Assembly (NCBI RefSeq): GCF_024346755.1
Contig: NZ_AP024861.1
Location: forward strand, 434,001 to 498,000
From: Vibrio aerogenes
GTDB taxonomy: Bacteria > Pseudomonadota > Gammaproteobacteria > Enterobacterales > Vibrionaceae
Direction: 5' to 3'
DNA length: 64,000 nucleotides
Of this stretch, positions 39,706 through 51,900 are shown in pieces; within the stretch, counting starts at the first letter, position 1, and every line of letters starts with the position of its first letter. The position numbers and the translations under genes were made by a program. The notes under the pieces were generated by a model. The model saw nothing but the letters and a program-made list of their open reading frames with translations, made no database searches and was not told the origin of the DNA.

Positions 39706-39733
39706 AAAAAAGGCGCTGATCAGCGCCTTTTTT
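39706..39733. terminator. Bidirectional terminator between the small membrane protein gene and pykF
   Basis: A perfect palindrome centred on aggcgctgatcagcgcct has an A run before and a T run after it. Confidence 0.85.
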
Positions 39734-39779
39734 TACTTTTTTGCAATGTATCACATGGTTACAACGGTTCAACGACTGA

Positions 39780-41192
39780 TTACAGAACGTGAACAGAGGC
39801 AGTGTTTGTTGTGCCTGAAGCAACCAATGCACCGGAAACCATGACAACGATGTCACCTTTGCGGCCCAGCTCCGAGCTCAAAGCCAGGTCTTTACCTAAG
39901 TGGTAGAAATCGTCAGTGCTGTTAATTGAGTCAACAACAACAGGTGTAATACCTTTTGACAGAACCAGTTGTGCTGCGGTTTTCTTGTTGGTTGTCAGCG
40001 CAAGGATGTTTGCAGTCGGGAAGTACTTTCTGACAGAGCGTGCAGATTTTCCGCCTTCAGTTGCAACCACGATGAGTGGTGCACTCAGTTTTTCAGCAGT
40101 ATCGACAGCGCCTTTACAAACGGCTTCAGTAATTCTCAGACGAGGGCTGTCAAGACGTGAGCCCAGTTCTGCTTTCAGTGCAACATCAGTGCGCTGAGCA
40201 ATTTGCGCCATGATGGTTACCGCTTCTACAGGATACTTACCTTTTGCTGTTTCGCCAGAAAGCATGACTGCATCGGTACCGTCCATGATCGCGTTAGCTA
40301 CGTCACCGGCTTCTGCGCGGGTTGGACGTGGGTTTTTGATCATTGAATCCAGCATCTGAGTTGCAGTGATAACAACTTTTCTTGCACGGTTACATTTTTC
40401 GATCATCATTTTCTGGGCAAAGATGACTTCCTCAGGTGGAATTTCTACCCCTAAATCACCACGTGCAACCATGATGCCGTCGGATAACTCAAGAATTTCG
40501 TCGAAGTTATCAACGCCTTCCTGGTTTTCGATTTTTGAAATGATATGGATGCTTTCGCCGCCATTTGCATTCAGCAGTTCACGAATTTCACGGACATCGT
40601 CAGCTTTACGAATAAATGAAGCCGCAACAAAATCAACACCCTGTTCACAACCGAATTTCAGGTCAGATTTATCTTTTTCAGACAGCGCTGGCAATTTCAC
40701 AGAAACGCTTGGCAGGTTCACACCTTTATTCTCACCCAGTGCGCCATTGTTCAGAACCGTACATTTCACTTCTGTTTCGGTTTTTGCAATCACTTCCATT
40801 TCCAGCAAGCCATCGTCAACCAGAATGGTGTTACCTACAGAAAGATCCTGAGCAAATCCAGGATAAGTGACAGCAACACGGTCTTTGTTTCCGACCACCG
40901 TTGCATCTGTTGTAAATGTGAATTCCTGGCCAGCGACCAGATCAACATCATCGCCGTTTTCCAGCTTGATGGTACGGATTTCAGGACCTTTAGTATCCAG
41001 AAGAATCGCGAGTTGTTTTCCGGCAGCTTGCATGACCTGACGGAAGTTTTTGATACGACCGCCATGTTCTTCGTAATCACCGTGAGAGAAGTTTAAACGC
41101 ATGACATTCATACCAGCGTCAACAAGTTGGGTAAGCTTCTCTACTGATTCTGTTTTAGGGCCAATCGTACAGACGATTTTGGTCTTCTTCAT
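39780..41192 (-). CDS. pykF: Pyruvate kinase I
   Basis: PykF converts phosphoenolpyruvate and ADP to pyruvate and ATP in glycolysis. The 470-residue type I enzyme starts [16 protein letters not shown] and has [16 protein letters not shown]. The signature [17 protein letters not shown] includes the catalytic Lys (about residue 220), followed by [29 protein letters not shown] and the C-terminal fructose-1,6-bisphosphate domain. GGAG precedes the ATG. Confidence 0.96.
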   Translation of the reverse strand: MKKTKIVCTIGPKTESVEKLTQLVDAGMNVMRLNFSHGDYEEHGGRIKNFRQVMQAAGKQLAILLDTKGPEIRTIKLENGDDVDLVAGQEFTFTTDATVVGNKDRVAVTYPGFAQDLSVGNTILVDDGLLEMEVIAKTETEVKCTVLNNGALGENKGVNLPSVSVKLPALSEKDKSDLKFGCEQGVDFVAASFIRKADDVREIRELLNANGGESIHIISKIENQEGVDNFDEILELSDGIMVARGDLGVEIPPEEVIFAQKMMIEKCNRARKVVITATQMLDSMIKNPRPTRAEAGDVANAIMDGTDAVMLSGETAKGKYPVEAVTIMAQIAQRTDVALKAELGSRLDSPRLRITEAVCKGAVDTAEKLSAPLIVVATEGGKSARSVRKYFPTANILALTTNKKTAAQLVLSKGITPVVVDSINSTDDFYHLGKDLALSSELGRKGDIVVMVSGALVASGTTNTASVHVL

Positions 41193-41629
41193 GGAAAATA
41201 TTCTCCGATATTCATATCAAATTGAAAGAAAAGGGGTGCCTTAAAGTGTTTTACATTTCGGTTTAACCCGGATTGTTGTTCGTTTGCCGGGCATTAAGCG
41301 GCTTACACTGCAAAGCTGAAAATCTTTCAACAGAATGGTCATTTTACAACTGATAATGACCCCCTGTTTTGAATAAAAACACATCAATATTCGGGGTGTT
41401 GCGCGGTTTTTGTGATGTATTTTAGTAACTCAACATTCATTTTTGTAATTTTCTTACTTTAATGAGGGCGAATTCTATCATCTAACTAAGAGAATAGCAC
41501 TGTCTAAGACTTGTTTTAGGACAAGGTTTTTGCATGAAGTATTAATTTTTTTTATCAAAATAAATAGACAATAACCTTTCGTTTTGATTATTATTTGTTT
41601 CACTTTGAAACTTATAGTTATCATTTTTT
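41193..41629. promoter_or_regulatory. Divergent control region of pykF and the DeoR regulator
   Basis: A 437-bp gene-free region that becomes AT-rich toward the DeoR gene. The perfect inverted repeat GTTTCA-ctt-TGAAAC at 41597-41611 lies 18 bp before the DeoR start codon and is a candidate autoregulatory operator. No firm Cra site for pykF could be picked out. Confidence 0.45.
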
Positions 41630-42394
41630 ATGTTGAAACGAAACACTCAAGTCAGGCGTCACGAAATTGTTCAGCTGGTGAATCAGGATGGTGAGGTCAG
41701 TGTTGAGTCTCTGTCCCGGCGTTTTCAGACTTCTGAGGTAACTATCAGAAAAGATCTGACTTCCCTTGAAAAGAATGGGCAATTACTGAGACGGTATGGC
41801 GGTGCGGTCGCATTACCGCAGGAGGTTGTGATTGATGAGGTCAATTCAGATGTTTCGGTTCAAAAGGAATTACTTGCGGTTGAAGCAGCAAAACTGATCA
41901 AAGATCATCACAGGATCGTGATCGATAGTGGCAGTACCACCGCCGCATTGATTCAGCAGATGAATAATAAACAGGGTTTGGTGGTGATGACCAATACATT
42001 GCATATTGCGAATGCGTTGCATGAATTGGAAAACGAACCCACACTTTTAATGACCGGCGGCACGTGGGATCCGCATTCTGAATCATTTCAGGGACAGGTT
42101 GCCGAATCTGTTCTTCGTTCTTATGACTTTGACCAATTGTTCATTGGCTGTGACGGCATTGATTTAAGCCGGGGCACAACCACATTTAATGAACTCACCG
42201 GATTGAGCAAAGTGATGGCGGAAGTTTCCCGCGAAGTCGTTGTCATGGCTGAGTCAGAGAAAATTGGCCGGAAAATTCCAAACCTTGAACTTGGATGGGA
42301 CAAAATTAGTGTGCTTGTTACCGATAATGATTTATCCAAAGCAGATGAACAGTTGATTATGGCACATCAGGTCAAAGTGATTCGTGCGAAATAA
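41630..42394 (+). CDS. DeoR-family regulator adjacent to glmS
   Basis: A 254-residue sugar-type regulator with the DeoR HTH at residues 6-60 (RRHEIVQLVNQDGEVSVESLSRRFQTSEVTIRKDLTSLEKNGQLLRRYGGA). A sugar-phosphate-binding DeoRC domain follows, with DSGSTTAALIQQM (phosphate-loop-like) and FIGCDGIDLSRGTTTFNE. DeoR genes next to glmS occur in other proteobacteria and are linked to amino sugar control, so regulation of glmS is likely. glmS starts 106 bp downstream. Confidence 0.87.
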   Translation: MLKRNTQVRRHEIVQLVNQDGEVSVESLSRRFQTSEVTIRKDLTSLEKNGQLLRRYGGAVALPQEVVIDEVNSDVSVQKELLAVEAAKLIKDHHRIVIDSGSTTAALIQQMNNKQGLVVMTNTLHIANALHELENEPTLLMTGGTWDPHSESFQGQVAESVLRSYDFDQLFIGCDGIDLSRGTTTFNELTGLSKVMAEVSREVVVMAESEKIGRKIPNLELGWDKISVLVTDNDLSKADEQLIMAHQVKVIRAK

Positions 42395-42500
42395 ATACCC
42401 TGTGTTTTATAGCGAACAGCATCCGGGGTTAACAAATGAAGCAGGCGAAGCCAGATTGATCCGGTCTGTCGCCAACCATTGATGAGAATGGAGAAAGAAT

Positions 42501-44333
42501 ATGTGTGGAATTGTTGGTGCAGTGGCACAACGAGATGTGGCTGAAATTTTAGTCGAAGGGTTACGTCGTCTGGAATATCGCGGATATGACTCCGCCGGGG
42601 TTGCTGTGATTGATCATGAAAATCAGCTGACCCGGGTCCGCCGGCTGGGTAAAGTTCAGGAACTGGCAGATGCGGTTGAACAATCTCATGTTGCCGGTGG
42701 CACCGGCATTGCGCATACCCGTTGGGCAACACATGGTGAACCTTCTGAAGCCAATGCCCATCCACACGTATCGGGCGATATTGCCGTGGTTCATAACGGG
42801 ATTATCGAGAATCATGAAGCACTCAGAGCGCTGCTGCAGGAGCGGGGATATCAGTTCAAATCTCAGACTGATACTGAAGTGATTGCACATCTGGTTGAGT
42901 GGGAACTGCGTCAGAGTGAATCACTGACAGAAGCGGTCCAAAAGGCTGCGAAACAGCTTGAAGGTGCGTATGGTACTGTCGTGTTGGATCGCCGCGATTC
43001 ATCCCGTCTGGTGGTTGCCCGTTCCGGAAGTCCGATTGTGATTGGCTTTGGGGTCGGGGAAAACTTCCTGGCCTCTGATCAGCTGGCTTTGCTGAATGTG
43101 ACCCGTCGCTTTATGTATCTGGAAGAAGGTGATGTGGCGGAAATTACCCGCCGTGAGGTGACTGTATTTGATGTCAATGGTGTCAAAATTGAGCGTGAGA
43201 TTTCTGAATCGAATGCAGAACATGATGCCGGTGATAAAGGTCAATTCCGCCACTTTATGCAAAAAGAGATTTTCGAGCAGCCTAAAGCGTTAATCAATAC
43301 GATGGAAGGCCGGTTGGGTAAAGATAGTGTTGTCGTTGACAGTATTGGTGTGCATGCCGCAGAGATCCTGGAAAAAGTTGAACATGTGCAGATCGTCGCC
43401 TGTGGCACATCGTATAACGCCGGGATGACCGCCCGTTACTGGTTTGAGGGGATTGCAGGGGTAAGTTGTGATGTCGAGATCGCTTCTGAGTTCCGTTACC
43501 GTAAGTTTGTAACGCGCCCGAACAGTCTGTTAATTACGCTGTCTCAGTCCGGTGAAACCGCCGATACACTGGCAGCGCTGCGCCTTGCCAAAGAAAAAGG
43601 TTACATGGCGGTGATGACGATCTGTAATGTGGCCGGATCATCGCTGGTCCGTGAGTCTGACATTGCATTTATGACCCGCGCCGGCGCTGAAATCGGTGTC
43701 GCATCGACCAAAGCATTTACCACGCAACTTGCCGCTTTACTGATGCTGGTTACCGGCATCGGGAAACAGAAGCAGCGAATCGATGCAGCGAAAGAGAAAG
43801 AAATCGTCGATGCATTGCGTGCGCTGCCGGCCCAGATTGAGTCAGCACTCAAGTTTGATAAGCAGATCGAAGCCTTAGCCATTGATTTTGCAGACAAACA
43901 CAACACTTTGTTCCTCGGCCGGGGTGAGTACTACCCCATTGCACTGGAATCAGCACTCAAGCTGAAAGAGATTTCTTACATTCATGCTGAAGCTTATGCC
44001 GCCGGTGAGTTGAAACATGGCCCACTGGCGTTAATCGATGCGGATATGCCGGTTGTGGTCGTTGCGCCCGGAAATGAACTGCTGGAAAAACTGAAGTCAA
44101 ATATCGAAGAAGTGCGGGCCCGCGGTGGCTTGTTGTATGTCTTCGCTGACGAAGGTGCGGGTTTTGAATCCGATGAAACCATGAAAATCATCACCATGCC
44201 GAAGGTCAGTGAAATTACCGCACCAATTTACTACACCGTGCCAATGCAGTTACTGTCTTACCATGTGGCTTTGATTAAAGGTACCGATGTGGATCAGCCG
44301 CGGAATCTGGCGAAGTCGGTGACTGTGGAATAG
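42501..44333 (+). CDS. glmS: Glucosamine-fructose-6-phosphate aminotransferase (isomerising)
   Basis: GlmS makes glucosamine 6-phosphate from fructose 6-phosphate and glutamine, the first step to UDP-GlcNAc. The 610-residue protein has the N-terminal glutaminase domain with nucleophile Cys2 ([13 protein letters not shown]), [13 protein letters not shown] and [18 protein letters not shown]. Two SIS isomerase domains follow (about 285-420 and 455-600; [23 protein letters not shown]). The C-terminus [13 protein letters not shown] is canonical. A short terminator follows. Confidence 0.97.
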   Translation: MCGIVGAVAQRDVAEILVEGLRRLEYRGYDSAGVAVIDHENQLTRVRRLGKVQELADAVEQSHVAGGTGIAHTRWATHGEPSEANAHPHVSGDIAVVHNGIIENHEALRALLQERGYQFKSQTDTEVIAHLVEWELRQSESLTEAVQKAAKQLEGAYGTVVLDRRDSSRLVVARSGSPIVIGFGVGENFLASDQLALLNVTRRFMYLEEGDVAEITRREVTVFDVNGVKIEREISESNAEHDAGDKGQFRHFMQKEIFEQPKALINTMEGRLGKDSVVVDSIGVHAAEILEKVEHVQIVACGTSYNAGMTARYWFEGIAGVSCDVEIASEFRYRKFVTRPNSLLITLSQSGETADTLAALRLAKEKGYMAVMTICNVAGSSLVRESDIAFMTRAGAEIGVASTKAFTTQLAALLMLVTGIGKQKQRIDAAKEKEIVDALRALPAQIESALKFDKQIEALAIDFADKHNTLFLGRGEYYPIALESALKLKEISYIHAEAYAAGELKHGPLALIDADMPVVVVAPGNELLEKLKSNIEEVRARGGLLYVFADEGAGFESDETMKIITMPKVSEITAPIYYTVPMQLLSYHVALIKGTDVDQPRNLAKSVTVE

Positions 44334-44367
44334 ATAACTAAATTTTCGAGAGTTGTAAGACTTATAC

Positions 44368-44400
44368 AATAAACCCTGTCTTTATCGTCAGGGTTTATTT
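44368..44400. terminator. Terminator after glmS
   Basis: The arms aataaaccctg and cagggtttatt enclose a 10-nt loop. Confidence 0.7.
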
Positions 44401-44435
44401 ATGAAAAAGAAATTAATGCATTGAACTTACAACTT

Positions 44436-44801
44436 TTAATTACTTAATATTTCTACACCATGGACATTAAGACCGTAGTTAGCTGCACAAGTATGATCTA
44501 ACAGCAACATGACTTTTTTATTTTGTGCTTGTGCTGTAGCCAAAATTGAGAACATTTGCATACTAAAATCAGAGTTATTATCGTAATGATAGGTAGCCAT
44601 TTTCTGCTCATTGGTGACACTACAAGTTGTATTTGGTGTTTCTGCTACATGAACAGTCATCCGATGAGCACCGTCGTAATATCTGGCTAGTTTAGTAATT
44701 GTGAATGGTCCATGCCATATTTGGTTCGTACCTGCATGTGTGGTTGCATATGTACTACAGGAAAGAAATAGTCCTAAAATAACAAGTAATATAGATTTCA
44801 T
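44436..44801 (-). CDS. Secreted small protein, paralogue 1
   Basis: A 121-residue protein with a clear Sec signal peptide (about residues 1-19, ILLVILGLFLSCSTYA) and a mature part of about 100 residues. The mature part has two cysteines (in TTCSV and HTCAA) likely to form a disulfide. A pattern of short strands suggests a small beta-rich fold (inference). About four in five mature residues match the paralogue 58 bp away. The family was not recognised. CGGAG precedes the ATG. Confidence 0.7.
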   Translation of the reverse strand: MKSILLVILGLFLSCSTYATTHAGTNQIWHGPFTITKLARYYDGAHRMTVHVAETPNTTCSVTNEQKMATYHYDNNSDFSMQMFSILATAQAQNKKVMLLLDHTCAANYGLNVHGVEILSN

Positions 44802-44859
44802 ATTTTGCTCCGGAGATTTTATGCTTTGACAGCCTCAGCATGTTGGGGAGTAATAAAAA

Positions 44860-45225
44860 TTAATCAGATAAAATCTCAACACCGTGAACATTCAAGCCAT
44901 AGTTTGCAGCACATGTTCTATCCAGTAATAACATAACCTTTTTATTTTGTGCTTGTGCTGTCGCTAACACTGTGAACATTTGCATACTATAATTACTGTC
45001 ATTGGCTGTCTGGTAAGATGCCATCTTCTGTTCGTTGGTGATACTACAGGTTGTACTTGGTGTTTCTGCTACATGAACCGTCATCCTGTGGGCTCCATCA
45101 TAATATCGGGCTAACTTCGTGATAGTAAATGGTCCGTACCATGTCTGACCGTTTCCAGCATTTGTCGTTGCAAATACGCTAAGAGAGGTCATTAACCCTA
45201 GTGCTAAAATAATTAGTTTTCTCAT
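44860..45225 (-). CDS. Secreted small protein, paralogue 2
   Basis: A 121-residue tandem paralogue of the preceding entry, with a signal peptide (LIILALGLMTSLSVFA) and the same two cysteines (TTCSI, RTCAA). The block ITKLARYYDGAHRMTVHVAE and the C-terminal NYGLNVHGVEILS are identical to paralogue 1, while a short stretch near mature residues 50-65 varies most. GGAAG lies upstream. It is divergent from the RHS locus. The function is unknown; toxin-associated, adhesive or inhibitory roles would be guesses. Confidence 0.7.
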   Translation of the reverse strand: MRKLIILALGLMTSLSVFATTNAGNGQTWYGPFTITKLARYYDGAHRMTVHVAETPSTTCSITNEQKMASYQTANDSNYSMQMFTVLATAQAQNKKVMLLLDRTCAANYGLNVHGVEILSD

Positions 45226-45574
45226 GTGCTTAATCTTCCGGTTGTAATATACTGAACTGAATAGTCAGAAATTCTGACTATTGTAAATAATTTTAAATTA
45301 ATAATTCCTTATATTTTTACCTGATAAAAAATTAAAATCAACTTATCAAAATATTAGTTGATAGTGATCTATGCCATAATAAATTTATTTTTCATACAAT
45401 TAAGTTCTCTTTATAGTTAGTTATTTTTTTTAAAATTTTTTTATGATATTTTAAAAAATATAATGCTTAGATTAAAATATGTATCCAGTGTCATAGTAAT
45501 GTTAGTTATATAATTTATGACCTTGTTTTTATTATGATTTAATTAATTTTATTCGATTGTGTGTCAGGTGGGAA
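45226..45574. other. Very AT-rich region between the secreted paralogues and the RHS locus
   Basis: A gene-free stretch of 349 bp, among the most AT-rich in the window. It is probably the divergent promoter region for the two flanking units, and a likely target of an H-NS-type silencer (inference). Confidence 0.4.
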
Positions 45575-45904
45575 GTGATAATTAATCGTTGGCTAGTGAT
45601 TTTTTTTATAGGTTCAGTTCTGGTTGCTGGTATTAATATTCTGCTTTGGTATAACGATACCCAGACAGAACCTAATACATTTTTGTCGACTGAAGAAAAT
45701 GTTCAGTCACCTGTTTCTGCTCATAAAAAAGAACCCTTGACAGTAGAAAAAATAAATCGTCAGGCTCCGGTCAGACAACTTCGTAAGGTGTTGATTCATG
45801 GTGAGTTAGGTGAGTCTGACCATGTGCTCTCTTCACAAGAGATCGACCAACAAACACAGCAACTAGAACAAGAGCTAAAATCGCTCAGTTCGGAAAATGA
45901 ATAA
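45575..45904 (+). CDS. Small membrane-anchored protein upstream of the RHS protein
   Basis: A 109-residue protein starting at GTG 45575, supported by AGGTGG just upstream. The frame is open from a TTG at 45557. One membrane helix lies near residues 5-24 (WLVIFFIGSVLVAGINILLW). A polar tail ends in a Gln/Glu-rich, probably coiled-coil segment (QEIDQQTQQLEQELKSL). It is 64 bp before the giant RHS gene on the same strand and is probably co-expressed, perhaps aiding export or anchoring. The family was not recognised. Confidence 0.6.
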   Translation: MIINRWLVIFFIGSVLVAGINILLWYNDTQTEPNTFLSTEENVQSPVSAHKKEPLTVEKINRQAPVRQLRKVLIHGELGESDHVLSSQEIDQQTQQLEQELKSLSSENE

Positions 45905-45968
45905 TATTATTTATCATATCATGTCGTGATGTCACAACAATGTTAAGTAGGAATGGGATCATAAATCT

Positions 45969-48900
45969 ATGAATAAGCTCGCCGGCCTGTTGGGTCTTTT
46001 AACCGCTTCCGTGTGTGCTCAAACTGTTTCTTATACAGAAACAGTCGGGACGTTGCCTGGAGAACTGAGTATTACTCAGGGAATCGCCTCTTATCAAATA
46101 CCTTTGGAACTACCTGATGGGCGTGGTGGAAATACCCCGCAACTGGCGATTGAATATTCCAGTCAGGTTGACAGTCATTCATCGATGGGCGTTGGTTTTA
46201 CTTTAAGTGGCCTGACATCAATTGGACGTTGCAGTAGCAACCAGTTTACCGATCAGCAATATTTACCGGCAGAAAATAGCCCGCGGGATAAGTTTTGCCT
46301 GAATGGTTCCCGAATGGTTATTGCTGATGGTATCCGGGGCGAAGATGGCTCCGTTTATTTCCTGCAGCAAGATAACCTGACCCGGATTTCACTGACAAAT
46401 AACGCCTCTGATTCTGGCAGTTACTTTGTTGCTAAAACAAAATCCGGTGAGCAGATGACTTATCGTTTTCATACGCAGAGTGGTCTATGGCTGTTAAGTG
46501 AAACAACAAATACGACGCAGACGAATCCAGTGAAGTATACCTATACGGATAACGGAGATATTTCCCGGATTAGTTATGATATTTATCAGGTTGATTTTAA
46601 ATATCAACCCATGCCAAATTCTGATTTTCTGTTATCCCGGAAAAACAAGGTTGGCAAACTCTATTCATCTTCTGAAAGGCTGACCCGCATTGAGCTTTCA
46701 GCCAGTGATACGCTGAAAACTTATTATAAAATTAATTACCAGCCAAAAGGGGAGACTCAGGTTTCCTCAATTGATGGTCATCTTGTTCGCTCTGTTCAGT
46801 ATTGTGACAGCAGCAATCAATGTTTGCCGGCAACCACTTTTACCTGGAACAATATTCAACAGCCGGCAGCAGATCAGGAATTTTTCAGTCAAAGTACTTT
46901 GAATACTCAAATGGGGAACTGGGGTAAGAAGACGCCAGCTGGCTGGAGTGGTTACCCGATTTCATGGTGGACTGATGTGACCGGGAATGGTGATTTTGAT
47001 TTTTGTAAAACAGCATCGTCCGGGATGAATTGCCATTTTAACGTGGCGGGGGAAAACCATGAGATTGCCTTTACTTTAACAAATTGGGGAAGCGCTGACT
47101 CTCATTGGTGGTTGGATCTCAATGGTGATAACAAAAATGAGTATTGCCGGGATGATAATCAACAGTTGGTTTGTACGACTTTTTCACGTGATGGTAGTCA
47201 AAAATCGGACCAATATCCTTTACCTGATCTCGGTGTCAAAGATTATCGTTGGTGGCAGGATATGGATGGTGACGGGGTGACAGAGTTTTGTCGCCGGGTG
47301 ACAACCGATCTGGTTTGTAGTCAACTGGAAAAGCAAGATTCAGGTTTCCTCTGGAAAGACACCCTTCATCTGAAAAATATGACCTGGGAGAAAGGTGCTC
47401 AGGTCAGCTGGGTCGATCTGGATGGCAATGGCAGCCAGGATTTATGCCGGATTGCAACGACAGGTGCAATGACTTGTACCTTGTTCAATGGCACTGAAGT
47501 GAAAGGTGCTCAGGAACGTCATTTTTCATTGACTAAAGCTGGCGCCAGTGACAAGCGATGGTGGGTCGATATCAATGGTGATGGTGCCAGTGATTTATGC
47601 CGCGCAACAAAGAATAGTGCCGGAAAAGAGATTGATTTAACTTGTTCTTATGGTTCTTTGGAGCAGGTTACAGAGCTGAATAATGATTTGGTGCTGGAAG
47701 GTGGCACAGACTGGGCTGGCACCTGGGGAGATACCGGCAAAAGCTGGTGGCAGGATTTCAATCAGGATGGTGTGATTGATTTCTGCCGGGCGATAGGCAC
47801 TCAGGTCTCATGTACGAATATCAATCATGAAAACTATCGGTTTAAGATCACTTCGTGGGGAGATGGCAAACGTTGGTTTTTCGACCTCAATCAGGATAGC
47901 AAACTGGATTTTTGTACCAGTCAATCTGGTCAGCTCAATTGTGCTTCAGCAAGTACGCCTGCCCGTCAGTTTTTATTATCCAAAGTCACAAACGGATTGG
48001 GGATGACCTCTCAGGTCTGGTTCGGTTCTTACGGAGCGCATACGGATCGTACCAAGCTAACACCACCAGAATTGCCGATGCGTTCACTTTCACTTGCCAG
48101 CCAGGTCGCTTACCGGTTGGATGCGGATAACGGAAGCGGAAAAACCAGTTATGTTTTCCGATATGGGCCGTATACTTATCATGGTGCTGGTGAACGAAGC
48201 GGCGGGTTCTCATGGATCATGCAAAGGGAGTTCATTAATGGTAAGAACAGCCGTAACCATTACGTTGAGTTATATACGGCATTCCCTTATACCCAGCGGA
48301 CAAAACATTCGCAGGAATATCTTGCAAATGATGATCAACTTGATGCGACTTGTTCCAAATGTAATGAGGATAGTTTCTGGAACTATCGTCACCTCACATT
48401 GACCAGAGAGTCAGAAACTGCTTTTGGGTATAAAACACAGACACGAACCGGTCAGGCTTATCAGAAATCACAGCTTGAAGTGAATACAAAGGTACAAAGT
48501 CTTGCCAGTAAACCGTATCAGCTGATTCAGTATCAAAATCAATATTATGTAAAGAAACCAGAGATGCATGTGCCGATAGCCGGCTCGATTATCGTGCCGA
48601 TCTCACCATCACCGCAATATTATCTGGCAGAAAATTTTGCAGAAATTTCAGAATTATCTCATGGTGCGAAAGCAACTTTGACGGCTGTATCTCAGGATGT
48701 TGCCGCACAGCTTGCTTTGCAACCGATACAGCAAGAAGTTACTTATATTGTTGATCCTGTTCAATATCAGCAAGTTCTGAGCAATACACCAGTTACTGTT
48801 TCACACGAAACCTATCTGGTTTATGAGACAACCCGCACGGACAAAGAATATGATCTGAGTAAAGACCTGCTCAGAACGATTGTCACATCCAATGAACAGG

Positions 48901-51900
48901 TTGATGATTATGGTAATCCTGCGAAAAGCGTGACTGAGACAACCGGGATCAACCCGGTCAGTGGGGTAAGCGAGTCATATAAGACCGAAGTTGAAAAACA
49001 ATACAGCAATGATAATAGTGCGAAGTGGCTGATTGGTCTTTTGACTCATGTACAAACTACTCATATTCATGCTGATGGCAGTAAAATTGTCCGGTCATTG
49101 GTGAATGAATATGATCCGGACACCGGTCTGTTGCTCAAAGAAACCAAGAACCCAGGGAATTCGTTAGCAGTGACAAAACAATATCACTATAACGATGAAG
49201 GTTTCCCTGAATCTGAAACGATTTCGGCTCAGCAAAACGGAAGTCAGTCCAGCCGGACAACAGCATCATTGCAAAACTTTTCACAGGCTACGCTGACTGA
49301 ATCCCGGACCGATCCTATGGGACACCAGATCCGGACGGTGTTTGATCGGGTCAATAATTTGACTACAATTCGCGATATCAACAACCTTGAATCCCGGATT
49401 TATAAGGATAGTTTCGGTCGTAAGACAGAGATCTGGCAACCAACAACAAATGGATTTGTGAAAACCTATATCAGCTATTTATCAGCATCAGCCAGCCAGT
49501 GTGGTCCGGTGCCATCAGGTGCTGTGTATTGTAAAGTATCACAAACCAGCGGTAAGCCTGATGAAGCTGTTTTCTACGATCTGCTTGATCGTGAAATCCG
49601 TAAGTCACATAAGGCATTGAATGGTAAGTGGGCGATAGTGGATAGCCAATACAATGCGCTGAATCAGGTATTGTCTGTGACACGTGCTTATTATCAGGGC
49701 GATGTGCCACAATATACTTATAATCACTATGATAAATCAGGTCGGCTTGTTTCTGTGTCTGAACCCGGACCCGCGGGTAAAGACAGTAGTTGGGTGACTT
49801 ATACATACAGTCCGTTTGTGAAAGTTAAAACGGATGCAAATGGCAGAAAACATTCAACTTACACTAACGTCATGGGGTGGCAAATTCAGGTTAGTGAGGC
49901 CGAAGGTGGTAAGGTTTCTAAACATTACTACGCCGACGGTTCATTAAAACAGGTGACAGACTCGGGCGGCCATACAGCATCCTTCCAGTACAACATTCAG
50001 GGTAAAAAGATCTACCACAAAGATCCGGATCTGGGTACCTGGACATATGTTTATGATGGATTTGGTCAGTTGCAAAGCGTTACGGATGCAAAAGACCAAA
50101 CGTCTGCGATGACCTATGATGCGCTTGGCCGGATGATAAAACGCACCGAACAAACAAAACAGAGTGGTGAAACGACTAAAAACCGGACGACAATCTGGGC
50201 TTATGATGCTGTTTCAGATAAGAATGGGACCCGCCGCTGGAATGGTGCGTTGCTGCAAAGTGAAGTAAAAGATGAGCTGATCGAGAATTACTACTTTGAT
50301 ACTGCCGGCCGGAAGATTAAAGAAGAACAGATTACGGAAGATCAGACATTTACGCGCTCATTTGAGTATAACACTTTGGGACAATTAGTGAAGGAGACCC
50401 GACCTGATAACTTTACGCTGAACTACAAGCGTGATAACACGACGGGGATCAATACGGAAATCTGGGGAGATATTACTCAGGCACAGGTGAATTTCAGTGC
50501 TGAAGAATATCAACAGGTCATTCTGCCGTTGATTGATCAGGCATTGGCCCGTGCGAAAGATTATCTGCAAAAAGTGAAAGAGCTTCGGGCACAGCAATAC
50601 TTTTATCAGGCGCGTCAGGAGGAATATCAGGCACTTCAGGATCATGTCATTTCTGTTGATGGAGCTTCTGAGAATGCAAAATATGCGCAAAAGATGTATG
50701 CCGAATTACATGGACGTGCATTAGATGTGTATACCGATGAATATGGCGAAGAATATTATAGGGTGCCTGACCGCACTGTTATCGTGAATGGTTCGATGAT
50801 GATTCCGGTTATTCAGTCCCCCCAATTCCATCTTAAGCTGGAAGGCAATGTTTTACGTCAGGTGAGTCTGGAAGAATGGGCAGCCGTTGAAAGCAGCCTG
50901 ACATCTTCTGATAAGGTGGCTTATTACGGTAATTATACGCCGGAAGGTACATCAGGACTGGCAACGTTTACGCTTGACCGGGATGATCCGCTTTATGATC
51001 AACGGATGCGCCAGATGTTCACCCGCTTGAACACACTGGCAAGTGATATTCAGCGTGCTCAGTATGTTCAGGATCATATTAATCAAAAAGCAACCACCTA
51101 TCTGGAAGCGGCAAATCAGTTGGTGAATCTGGTGAAACAGGTCAAACTGGTGTCACAAAAATATCGTTCTTTGACGACGTCGAGTGAGACAGAAGCTGAG
51201 CAGCTGCAAGCATTGAAAGATGATAACCCATCTGCCGGGCGTCTCAGTTACTGGAAAATGAGTGATATGGATGCTGAAGGAAGGATTACAGCTGAGGTTT
51301 ATGGTAACGGGTTGATCAATAGCTATGACTACCATGAAGGCAGTGGTCAGTTACTGAATGTTTCAACCCGTCAGGGAAGTAAGCTGATTCGCTCGCTTCA
51401 ATATACGTATGATCGTATGGACAATGTGACCAGTCGTTACGATATCGTGAATGATATTTATGAAACGTACAGTTATGACAAACTGGATCGCTTAATTTCG
51501 AACCGCCTGACGGGGACAAATGGCAAACATATGGATAATCCACTGTTTAATCAGACGTATACTGTGAAATACAGTACGGGTGGAAATATCGTTTATAAAT
51601 CCGATGTCGGTAATTATCTGTATGCGGATGCTTCTCACGCTCATGCAGTAACGAAAGCTGGTGATGCGACATATACATATGATAATAACGGTAATATGCT
51701 GTCCGGAAATGGAAGAAGCTTTGTCTGGACTGGTTTCAATAAGCCAGAAAAGATGACTTCGGCTGATAGTTGGGCTTCATTCAAGTATGATCAGGACAGG
51801 AAGCGCTACTTTAAGCAAAATAACAACGGTGAGAAAACGTGGTATTTTGATAAATCTTACGAACGTGTTGAAGGAACTGATGGCAAAGTTACCCATAAGC

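Noticed and set aside
42395..42500. glmS ribozyme or other riboswitch upstream of glmS
   Set aside because: The 106-bp spacer is too short and shows no glmS ribozyme features; those occur mainly in Gram-positive bacteria.
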